Source: Candolleomyces eurysporus (Eukaryota; Basidiomycota; Agaricomycetes; Agaricales; Psathyrellaceae). From it: a stretch of 64,000 nt of DNA. The notes under the pieces are model-generated. The model had not been told where the DNA came from. It did not search any database and worked only from the letters and a program-made list of their open reading frames with translations. The position numbers were made by a program, and so were the translations under genes. The DNA lies in the NCBI GenBank assembly GCA_027579435.1, contig JANBPK010000927.1, positions 60,535 to 124,534 of the forward strand. The letters are read 5' to 3'. This document shows, in pieces, positions 54,756 to 64,000 of this stretch. The first letter of the stretch is position 1. The number at the start of each line of letters is the position of its first letter.

Positions 54756-57499
54756 ATGCCAAAGGGACCCGCCGGTCCTGGCTCCAATTCCCACTGTTAT
54801 AATTCATATCCACCACCGTCGAGCGGCCATGGGGATGATGAGGTTGTCGCAGATGGTCGAATTCAAGTATCAGGGACAGCGACGGGTATTCAGAACTCTC
54901 AACGTCGATCATCGCCTCCCCGACCGATCGGCAGGATGGCTCCCGGGGAAAACAGCAGTGGCCCGATGGCTGGGCTACCTCTGTTCGATGCATATGCTCC
55001 AGTCCCACAAGACCATCCTTCACACATCGAACCAGTCTTGACTCCGTCCTATTATCCCTGGGATCCGAACACCTGCCCTCCTCTACCCGCCGATGTGACC
55101 AGAAGCTCAATGCCACTGCTACCACCACCACCGTCCATTGCCAACGCTGCTCCTCACCTGTGGCCTGCCGCCGATGGAGCACAGTGGGACGATGGGCAGC
55201 TCGTCGAACGAAGGCTGTACGATGAACTGCATCCCCCAACGTCCTCCATTCCTCTCCATACACCTTCGCAGGATGGACAAGCCCCTTCCACAAGCAGGTC
55301 TCAAGTACGCACCGTCCGGGCTGCATCACCAAATCAATCCTTCCTCCAGGGTGCTCATCATTTTCAAATGAGGAACTTGACTATAAACAACGATAGCGGT
55401 GTGTACTGAATTGACTCCTCTTCCCTGGGCAATGGGGTGCTCATGTTTATACGGCAGGACAATGGCGGTTTAACGGACTCCCAAAGCATCCAGATATGAG
55501 CGGGAAACGCCCCAAATACCTACCGAACAGTCGGAAGCCAGATGTCGAGAATACATTAGAATGGATATCGGGTTCGAAGGACCTCGTCCTGTGTATTCAT
55601 GGACCCGCCGGTGTCGGGAAATCCACGTTCGTTGGCCACCTCTCGGACGAGCTTCGGTCGGCTGGTCAGCTGGCCGCCTCCGCCTTCATGGGTGCATTTT
55701 CGCCCGATGCGTCTGGGCCGGAGACGATAATCAAGACGCTGGCTCATGAAATCGGTAGTATTCATCCGCGAGCAATATCGAAGATTGTGGAAGCAATCAA
55801 CCAGTGTCACGCCACCTCGCTGGAGAACCAGCTCGAGGGGTACATCCTCAAACCGTTGCGATCGCTCAACCAGCCACATCCACTCGTCATCATTGTTGAT
55901 GCCATTGACGAATGGCGAGATCATCCGCCATTTATCGAGGCTCTCGCTCTTCTCAACTCGGAGACCGCTGTTGTCAAGTTCATCATCACGAGTCGATTAG
56001 ATCCACAGACTTCCCGCTTACGCAGTATAAAGAGGATCTCAAGTCATTCATACCCCCTTCGTCCCGTACCCCAAGAGGTGGTGAAGGCCTATTTCAATCA
56101 TCATTTTGAGAGCATCGACTGGGACCATCAGAGGAAGCCCAGTGAACGCCAGGTTGATCAGCTTGCAGGGATGTCGGGCGGGCTACTCGTCTGGGGCGCG
56201 ACTGTGTGTTCTCTCCTCTCTCACAAATTCAGCGATTTCACCCCGCACGAGATTCTTTCGGGGATCCTCGCGGAAGAGCAGAAGGTCGGGAGTACAGAGC
56301 AGCTCGCGCGACTGTATTACGACGCCATCATTCGGCTGTTTCCCTCAGTCGAAGACCAGAAACGTCTGCGTACCTATTTTGGTGCGACGGTGGTCCTTCA
56401 AGAGGCTCTTCCAGCCCATGACTTTTGTTTGTTGGTTGGAATGCGTCCTCACGTAGTGGCTAGCATCCGGTCAACACTCTCGGCCTTGCAGACACGGTTG
56501 CCACCTACAGGCTCGTCGAACATGATCCACCCAGCATCAACCGTTTTCCATCTTTCCTTCCTCGACTACATCCAGGCCGCACCAGCGGAGAATGTGTTCG
56601 CAATCTCAGTGTTCGACTGTCACGCGGCAGTAGGGCTGGCCTGTCTCAGCCAAATCATCAGCCTTCCGCCTCCGTTGTCAAACCAGACCTCGTCCTTTTC
56701 ACTTCATCCCATTCAACGCTACGCCATCAAGCACTGGCCACACCACGTTTCACATGGGACGCATCGTTCACATGATGAATGGGTGAAAACCCCCCATTGC
56801 TCCACATTAAACACAATCCCAATTGATGTCCAACGGCAGTGGGCAGCACGGTTCCTCAACATGTTGCTCCCGGAGGCTGAGGAGGTGGTGACGACGGAGG
56901 AGCAGGATATGCCGTCCATTCTGACAAGGATTGGCGACAGTCTGGGTCGAGATGCCGGGGAACGCTGGGTGTTTGAGGTGGCTTGTTTAGAGGTTGCTGT
57001 GCGGCTCGGTCCCAGTTGTTATTGGGCCTGGTGCAACCTGGGACTGTCCTACAACAGAATGGGTAAGAGGACGGGTAGTGCCAAGATGTATGAAGAATCA
57101 GTGGTGGTTTCTCAACATGCACTGGAACTCCTGCCCGCATCCCATCCAGAACGGCCCCGGGAGCTTTCCATTCTTGGCAATGCTCTCTGGTCACTCTACG
57201 AGTGCAACGGCGACGTCAATGCCCTGAATGAGAGCATTTCGCATCATCGTGACGCGCTTGCACTCTGGCCAGCTGCCCATCCAGAGCGGTATGGATCGCT
57301 CGTCAACCTTGGTGGTGTACTCGGCAGTCTCTTTGAGCGGAATGACGACCTCAATGCCCTGAACGAGAGCATTTCACACCTTCGTGGCGGGCTAGCACTC
57401 CTGCCAGCATCACATCCAGATCGGCCTTCGTCGCTCGGCAATCTCGGGAATGCGCTCCAGCTTCTCCTCCGCCTCCAACAATTCTCTTGTAGGAGCTAG
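54756..57499 (+). CDS. NACHT-TPR receptor (NLR-like), C-terminally truncated copy
   Basis: Two exons, 54756-55398 and 55458-57499, intron 59 bp as in copy 1; 894 aa. It is nearly identical to copy 1 through the NACHT domain (GPAGVGKST, then VIIVDAIDEW) and more divergent in the Pro-rich N terminus and from the third TPR on. Only about 2.5 of the seven 46-residue repeats remain. Similarity stops near 57465 (GNALQLL) and a short unrelated tail ends at a stop at 57499. The ATPase core is intact, so it could still act as a sensorless or competing partner. Equally, it may be a decaying duplicate. Its end abuts the truncated helical-bundle gene on the other strand. Confidence 0.82.
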
Positions 57500-57523
57500 C
57501 AATATGTGAATGAGTAGGCCTCC

Positions 57524-58826
57524 TCATGGTAATTTGTAGATTGGGGAATAGACCGACCTGTAACTTTCTTGGGCGATACCAATCTTACAAGGGAGACGCC
57601 CATAATTGAGGCGGAGACAATCTTCAGTTTCAGTGATTAGCTCATAAGCATTGACAGAGGTCTGAGCATGACGCACACTAGCAACCGAGATGGCATGGGC
57701 AGGCAATATCGTGGAGGCACATGTCGTACAAGCAAAACATCCTATCCCAGCGACGCAAGTACTTGCCCCAATAGCAATCGCTGAATAGCTGACAATCTGT
57801 ACGCAAATGGGGGATCAGGCAGAGGGATAATAAGTGGCCTGTATCCTACCTCTTGCTCGATTTCGTTAAGTTTCTTCTGAGCGCTTCTGACGCTTTCTTC
57901 TGCAGTTTCGGTGATACCGGCATTGCCTCCCATGGCCAAACGATTGAAATCCTGCCTGAGTTCCTGAGAAAGAATCTTCATCCGTTCCGAAAGTTCCTCA
58001 AAATTTGCGCCAAGCTTTCTAGCCCTCGTTTCGGTGTCATTCATGTCCTATGAAAAGGAATCAATAAGTACACAGAGCTGTATCAGAAATAGATGATGGA
58101 AGATCGTGTACTTTCAGCACCACGTTGATAGATGCTTCGAGGAGCTGTATGGTTTTGTTGGCTCGCTTGCGAGTCTCCTCCAAGGTCTCGGTCTCCGTTC
58201 TAGGATCTTCGAGAATTCTTTGCAGCTTATCCAACTTCTCTGGTACCTCCTGCGCGTAGCCTAAAAGGAGCCCATTAGCACATTTTCAGCACCGAACATG
58301 AAGATTTATCGGACTTACGCTCAGCGTAGCACTTTCCAACTGAAGCAATGTTTTTCGACTCAGTGATGAATTGTCGAAACGCCTGTACATGGAAATGATC
58401 AATTGGTACGCTGACTGAAGGAGGGGGAGTAATACTGGCCTCGTGGTACTGGTACCACCTTGGAGCATACCCCACCATGTTTCCATCTGTGTCCTTGTAT
58501 TTGTTGCCATTGGTCCTCAGTAGTAGTCTATACACGCGTTCAAACGAAGTGTCGAGGTCGTTGATAGTACCGGCCATATCGTGGATCTCATCGATGAGCT
58601 TCTGGCTATCTTCACCCCTGAAAGCGCTGACCAAGGCTTCGGTGACATTGAGCTTACCACTATCCCTGGCATCCCTCAGCGTAAGACGTTTAGTAAGGTC
58701 AACCGTTCGGTCTGCTTCCTTGGGGCTGGACGGGCCAGAAGAGGCGATGGAATCGAGGTCACCAATTATGCTGGCTTTCTCGCCTTGCTGATCTTCGGTC
58801 GTCGAAGCCTTCTCCGCAGGTATCAT
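57524..58826 (-). CDS. Helical-bundle protein with hydrophobic segment (copy 1, truncated)
   Basis: Five exons: 58826-58440, 58382-58319, 58260-58112, 58047-57850, 57796-57524; 356 aa. The N-terminal half is acidic and helical (TVDLTKRLTLRDARDSGKLN). Long amphipathic coiled-coil helices follow (KILSQELRQDFNRLA, EESVRSAQKKLNEIEQE). A hydrophobic Gly/Ala/Cys-rich segment (SAIAIGASTCVAGIGCFACT) comes next, and the frame ends soon after in unrelated residues. The paralog at 61876 continues with a second long helical part, so this copy lacks its C-terminal third. The first intron has a GC donor (GAG|GCCAGT; the paralog has GT) but is also readable in frame. Exons 2 and 3 are identical in length to the paralog (64 and 149 nt). 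Function unknown. Confidence 0.72.
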
Positions 58827-59219
58827 GACCCACATTATGTCTGATCCAGCGAGATTGAGTATAAGTAATATTCTGCTGGGTGTGTTCAATCGGGGCAGAG
58901 GGATGCTTCGGCACTCTGATGAGGTGGCGCTAATAAATACTCGCGAACGCGCCTTCTCCTCGTGCCCTGTACATGAATACAATACAGGAAACCTCTGTGC
59001 TGCGGCGTATTCAATTCAATTCAAAGTTTACACACCACAATCTTGGACGACATTACCATCCCACCCCGTTGACATTCCCCACCACATCTTCAAATGCCGC
59101 TAGGAATCGAGTTGATGTAAATTAGAACCTGGAGAATATAATAGTTACGACAACACGATACCAATGGATGGCCGGCCGTGATGTCGGGATGGGAAGGCTC
59201 CAAGGAGCGGCGCAGAGCG
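58827..59219. other. Short intergenic region
   Basis: The promoter side of the truncated helical gene and the 3' flank of the membrane-protein gene. No other feature was seen. Confidence 0.35.
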
Positions 59220-60998
59220 TCACGCAACATGCAAATACTTCATCAAACTCCCCTTCTGCATCCTTTTCAATATGCGTACAACCCACACCATGTAAACGAG
59301 ATCAATGAACAACAAGGTAGTGATGAAAATGCGGAGGGTTGCCGTAGCTGCACCTTTCGGCGTAGTGCTCGTTAAGTGGGCGGAGGCTGAGGCCGATGCG
59401 GACGCTGTAGTTTGCGATGGTCCGTTCAACACGGGACCGCCGAGGCTAAGATTTTCTTGGGCATCCGTCCTCCAGAGAAGGCTTAGTATTGCCCCAGAAA
59501 AGAATATCACCGTCCTTGATGCAACCGAAGTTGTGATTATACCTCAGATTGAAGTATACGATAGAAATAGATAGTTGATGCACTTACCAAAGAGCATACA
59601 CCGCCGGGAAGGATATTATCATCCACAAATTGCATTTAATAATCGAAGAGTTGAGCGACTCCTATTCCCCGACGAGAGAAAATTGTACGAGTGAGCAAGA
59701 GGGTGAACCAAAGATCCGTCGGGCATCAAGATGAGAAAGCGAGAACTGACATAAAACCACGAACGGATGTAGGACAGTCCTTTGGTGGAAGGAGAGCGGA
59801 AGTAGAAGCTAAGGATAACGCCAAAACAGAGCGCCGAAATTGCTCGGGATACGGCGAGGAACGCGAATGCCCGTATGAGTTTGTCGTCGCTCGCCGAGGG
59901 GATCTGGAGGATGGTTGGCGATGTCCTACGCACATGGTTGTAGTCAATAACCGTTACAGGAGGATGCGACACGGTACTTGCGGGATGTAAATTGTAGCAA
60001 TGATAATTATCACGTTCCACTCCGAGAGACGGGAGCCGACAAAATCGGACCATAGATCCTGGAGTTCTGTAATTGGGGGATTTATGTCGTCTTCGAAGTT
60101 GGGATGGCCTGCATCTTCCAGCTCCTGCCAACACTCAATAAGTCGACCTTCCTGTTTCATGTAATACCTTGGAATTCCTAGCATGAGCATCGACTGAGCC
60201 TTTAGAGATGCCATCTGGAGATAGGCTCTTGTATTCCTGAGAATATGCCTGCTGCTCCTTGACACAGAGGGTGGATGAAGGATTCGAGGATAATCTGCAA
60301 CACCATGACTTCTAACGGGCGCCTTTGGAGAAATCGGCTGGTAGGCGCGCGCCTTGTCAATGATCTGCTCTGCTCGGTATCAAAATTCTTCTCGGCCTGA
60401 GAGATAGTGAATATGTAGACAAACTGACCAAGGGCCTGTTGTGTCATCTGAGATACGAAGGGGTCTGCTAGGGTGCGGTATACCAATGGACCGTCCTGCC
60501 GGAAATCACATGTGGCCATTAGGAGTGACGTTCGTGCATCGACTCGGAGGGACTCCGACTTACGTTGATATCGTGCGAGGTAATTGGATGCTGCTGTCCG
60601 GCAGGATGTAAAGGCAAGTCTGGATCAGATGAGTTGGATGTGTGGCTCAGTTGGACTGGGCGCTTGGTGAGCTGGTCCAAAAGATTGGTCGACAAAATCA
60701 CTCGGCTGAACGATGGCCTAGTGGTGGGGGCATTTGGCATTGCTAGATTGGTTATCCACCGCGGAATACGGAGGTCGATGAAGGCGACCATCGATGGGAG
60801 CCAAAGATAGAAGTTATTCGTGTTGAAATTAGGCGCATTTCCAATAGCAGTGACTCTGAACTCCGAGTCGGATTCGTCATCCTGACTTGTTATCGATCCT
60901 GAGTCCAACGCTACGCCCATGCGCCCGCCACGTCGAGAGCGCGAGGAAAGTGTGAGAGCGTCGAGTACTGCAGCAGAGGTCGTTATTGCCTGAGCCAT
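59220..60998 (-). CDS. Multi-pass membrane protein, unknown
   Basis: Six exons: 60998-60564, 60495-60429, 60369-59973, 59925-59751, 59661-59588, 59514-59220; 480 aa. The first 250 residues are hydrophilic. Hydrophobic segments then appear at SEWNVIIIIATIYIPQV, AFAFLAVSRAISALCFGVIL, NLWMIISFPAVY with VIFFSGAILSLLW, and RIFITTLLFIDLVYMVWVV, giving four to five membrane helices. I recognise the general pattern of a basidiomycete-specific membrane family but no named domain. The second intron could use either of two donors; the GTCAGT one was preferred. It lies between the two helical-bundle paralogs, all on the minus strand, and may be co-inherited with them. A TATA-like element (TATATATA) is at about 61053-61060. 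Confidence 0.65.
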
Positions 60999-61875
60999 AA
61001 TGGGAAATCAAGGGACTGAGGGATATCAAAAGTCATGCATCGTGTCTTCTCTGTATATATATGTTCACACTGCTTGCCGGGATGGAAGTGAACGCGGCAT
61101 GCCGCGTGTAAGTCCCTGCTGATACAGTTGGAGTTCAAAATCCGGTAGACAGACCACTCCGAATCCGCGCAACCCGACATGAGAAATTAGGAGACTAGAC
61201 CGCCATTGGACGTCAGTATTTGCAGACCCGATTTGGGCTGCTCCCGAGGGGACGTGCGAGTAATCTACGTCTCGATATCGAATGCAACATTGTGCTGGAC
61301 TCGCCGGGCCTCGTTGTCGCTAGTGGCTGTGGTCAAATACTACATCGGTACTTTGACGTCTAGTCTGGCTAGCGATACGTCGAGGAGGTCCATCAAGACT
61401 ACTTGAAAGATCTAGCGCTGGAGGATGAGATATGATAGTGAGTGGCGGTAAGAACAAAGTATCAGATTGGGAAATGGCCGGCGGCATATCTCCATGATTG
61501 TTTGCAATACAGGCCACTGGCACATAGGATCCCCAATTTGGGGAGCGCTCAATTCCCACTTTGAAGCTGAGCAGGCAAGACGGGTGAAGGCGAGCGAGTC
61601 TATGAGCGACAAATTTCTTCTTCCTCACCTTTTTCTATGTATTCGCCATGAACTATCACCTAATTCAACTGATAGCTTCCATGCTATATGGCCCAGTGGC
61701 GTAAGTCTGATCAACCATTGTAGTGATACATGTACATGCGACTAGCATACAAAAGGATATTCATATGTACAGAGGGCCCTTGGACCATATCTCGACATGG
61801 TTTTGTCGAATCGATCACCGAATAAATATGTGACCACTCTCTCCGACCACGCGAGACATTCAGAACCAGCAAGAT
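60999..61875. other. Intergenic between the membrane-protein gene and helical copy 2
   Basis: About 0.9 kb. Apart from the TATA-like element no feature was recognised; open frames on either strand look random. Confidence 0.35.
61053..61060 (-). promoter_or_regulatory. TATA-like element
   Basis: ATATATAT-type run about 55 bp upstream of the membrane-protein start at 60998. Confidence 0.4.
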
Positions 61876-63700
61876 TCACGTATCTAAAGGGTTCAGGGTA
61901 CTGACATTGACCTCCGTTGCATAGATTTGCAACACCTGGCACAAGATGCTGTAGACTAATCCAATTTTGATTTCAGAGAGGTCGCGTGCAACGTCCTAAA
62001 CAGCGCGGATGCGTCAGTGTCAAATATCAAGGCTTTACATTGAAACAAGTGAAACTAACCTCGACAGGGACGTCAGGGTTCAAGCATCCTTTGAGCCAAC
62101 CCTTCAGTTGGACGGCATCGGATTGAATCTGCGGCAAGGTATATCAATAGTAAGCGAAAGGTGGTCGAACATGTTATGAGTGCGTTGCTTACAGAGCTCC
62201 AAATCTTCATAATTGTACCAAGCTGGGTGACAATACTGGTCACTTCTTCTTGGATAGCGTTCACGTCTGTATTCGATTGGGCTAGTGCATCCCTCTTCCT
62301 CTTCAGAGCCTCTAGATTCTCCTTCGCTGTCTCCAACTCTTTCTTAGAGGCTTCTAAAATGGAGAAACAGCGGTGTTAACTCCAAGCAGCTGATTTTTGA
62401 GTTGTGGAATGACTGACTTGTAAGGCCCCAGTCGTCTAGCCCCATACAGGCCAGGACGGCACCCAAGACGCATAGAACCTTCAGTTTAGATATTCAGCAT
62501 CGCTGAGTGTGAAGAAAATATGGAAACCTGGTTAGAATGCATCATACGTACGTCACGAGCCCGAAATCCCAAGGTGGGCAATATACCACATGCACACCTG
62601 GCCCCGGCAATCCATCCAATTCCACCGCCTAGGGTGAAGCTCACAGCAGCTACACTAAACAAGGCAGAGACCTGTGGGGACACGAGAAAAAGATCAGTTG
62701 GCGGGACACTAAGTAGGGATGGATCCTGCGACCTGTGTTTTGAGCTTTTCGAGCTTCGTCTGAACATTCTTGATGTGTTCCTCCGTGGTTTGGATAGCGA
62801 CGTCAATGTCGACGGTGGTAGCCAGACAATCGACATCCCGTTCAAGTTCTTCGGATAGGATCGTAACGCCTTTTGAAAGCTCGCTGAGCTTTGCGCCAAG
62901 TTTCGTGGCCCTCGCTTCAGTGTCGGCCATATCCTATGGAAAGGACTCGAATCATCGTGCACAAAATCGTGATCGAGCACGATGAGGGGCGATATCACGT
63001 ACTTTCAGCAAAAGGTTGATAGATGCTTCGATGAGCTGCATGGTCTTGTTGGCACGCTTGCGAGTTTCCTCAAAGGTCTCTTCCTCCGTTCTAGGATCTT
63101 CGATAATCTTCCGCAGCTTCTCCAGCTTCTCTGGTACTTCTAGTGCGTAGCCTGGAAAGGACTTTTAGTCAACACTGAGTTCAAATTTGAATCTCCCGGA
63201 CACTTACGCTCAGCGTAACACTTTCCGGCCGAAGCAATGTTCTTTGACTCAGTGATGAGTTGTTGAAACGTCTACACATGAATCAATATGGTCAATCGAT
63301 GCAATGACTGAGGAGGGAAATTAGTAACCTCATGGTATCGACGCCATGTTGGAGCATACTCCACTATGGTTCCATCTTCGCGTGAGTATTTGTGGCAATC
63401 GATCTTCAGCAGCAGCCTGTACGCGCGCTCGAACGAGACGTCGAGTTTGTTGGTAGTATTGGCCATATCATAGATCTCATCGACGATCCTTTGACCGGCC
63501 ATGCCTTGGAAAGCACCAACCATAACTTTGGTGACATCGAGTTTACCGACATTCGCGAGATTGTCAAGCTCGATGGGTGGGTCGTCGTCTCGCTTCTCGG
63601 GGAGCTGGTCACTAGGGATGAGGCAAAAGATTTGATCGACGAGCTTTGCGAACCCCTCATTCCATTCCATGTTCGCAGCGACACTCTCCGCGGGCGTCAT
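61876..63700 (-). CDS. Helical-bundle protein with central hydrophobic segment (copy 2, full length)
   Basis: Nine exons: 63700-63329, 63271-63208, 63151-63003, 62933-62733, 62671-62552, 62478-62418, 62353-62193, 62128-62060, 61995-61876; 438 aa. Long charged helices (EKLRKIIEDPRTEEETFEET, LSELSKGVTILSEELERDV) precede a hydrophobic pair of stretches (SVAAVSFTLGGGIGWIAG, VLCVLGAVLACMGL). A second coiled coil (KKELETAKENLEALKRKRDA) and a short C-terminal domain follow. A long helix, hydrophobic hairpin, long helix order is the layout of ClyA/Hbl-type alpha-helical pore formers, but also of other membrane-binding bundles. The relation is by architecture only. All splice phases agree. It is the intact paralog of 57524-58826. 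Confidence 0.75.
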
Positions 63701-64000
63701 GATGGCTTGGTTGACCGATGCAAAGGGATTGGGAAAACACTTCTCGGCTGGGTGGGGTTTGGAGCAGAGGATGGGTCGTGCATTGCCATGAAATGACAGC
63801 TATCAAGTACTCGCGCCCGAGCCTTCTCCTCGTGTCCTGGATGTGATATAGGAAAATTCCGTGCTGCGACGAGGATTGAATTCGATACAAGGTTCATGCC
63901 ACCAAATCAAAGTCAGTCGGAGAAGTCCGGTTCCAAGTCTGAGTGGTGCCACAACATCGCTAGACTACTATTTATCGTACCCGGGCGACGGCGATCCCTG
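63701..64000. other. Upstream region of helical copy 2, window edge
   Basis: It contains the probable promoter of the gene below. Nothing else was recognised before the window ends. Confidence 0.35.

Noticed and set aside
61320..61628. 102-codon minus-strand frame between the membrane and helical genes
   Set aside because: No family pattern, no exon partners, and neighbouring frames are equally open.

Overview
The window looks like nuclear DNA of a basidiomycete fungus, most likely a mushroom-forming agaricomycete. Genes are dense and lie on both strands. They are cut by many short (47-100 bp) introns, mostly GT-AG with some GC-AG. The families fit: DUF6699, F-box/LRR-like, DUF2470 membrane proteins, NACHT-TPR receptors with proline-rich N termini, an OrdA-like P450, and decayed transposons. 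All identifications are by eye from motifs; no search was run.

Layout. 0-5.9 kb: the 3' end of a giant sacsin-like gene with a C-terminal BTB domain, a mitochondrial-type FtsJ/MRM2 rRNA methyltransferase, a TFIIIC subunit 6-like gene and a DUF6699 gene. 6-9.6 kb: gene-poor, with a 933-bp Mutator-like non-autonomous element bounded by a 9-bp target duplication. 9.6-17.2 kb: two tandem single-pass membrane proteins with Gly/Asn-rich ectodomains and a C-terminal SH3 domain, a 179-aa unknown, and a small Ser/Thr-rich GPI-type protein. 17.2-20.2 kb: transposon debris with a 350-bp inverted repeat around a DDE-integrase remnant. 20.2-26.2 kb: a UCH-type deubiquitinase, a 72-aa conserved-looking hydrophobic peptide, and a gene holding only the HyuA half of 5-oxoprolinase. 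26.7-35.6 kb: a full-length (about 2,738 aa) sacsin-like/BTB paralog of the left-edge gene. 35.7-39.2 kb: a tandem DUF2470 family, two intact members plus decayed copies. 39.7-43.4 kb: an F-box-like protein and a dienelactone hydrolase. 44.3-57.5 kb: an intact P450 and two tandem NACHT-TPR receptor genes, each preceded by an antisense P450 fragment; the second receptor is truncated. 57.5-63.7 kb: three same-strand genes, two of them paralogous helical-bundle proteins with a central hydrophobic segment (one truncated) flanking a multi-pass membrane protein.

The most interesting block is 44-64 kb. Duplicated STAND/NLR-type receptors sit next to a duplicated helical, membrane-segment-containing family, and a shared breakpoint truncates one member of each. 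Receptor turnover beside a candidate membrane-active partner is an inference, not a demonstration. The two sacsin-BTB giants are a second unusual system, joining chaperone-type ATPase modules to a probable Cullin-3 adaptor domain.

Quality caveat. Nine single N characters sit at the ends of homopolymers. In each of the five genes where reading frame can be tested, deleting the N restores the frame, so these are assembly artefacts and not mutations.
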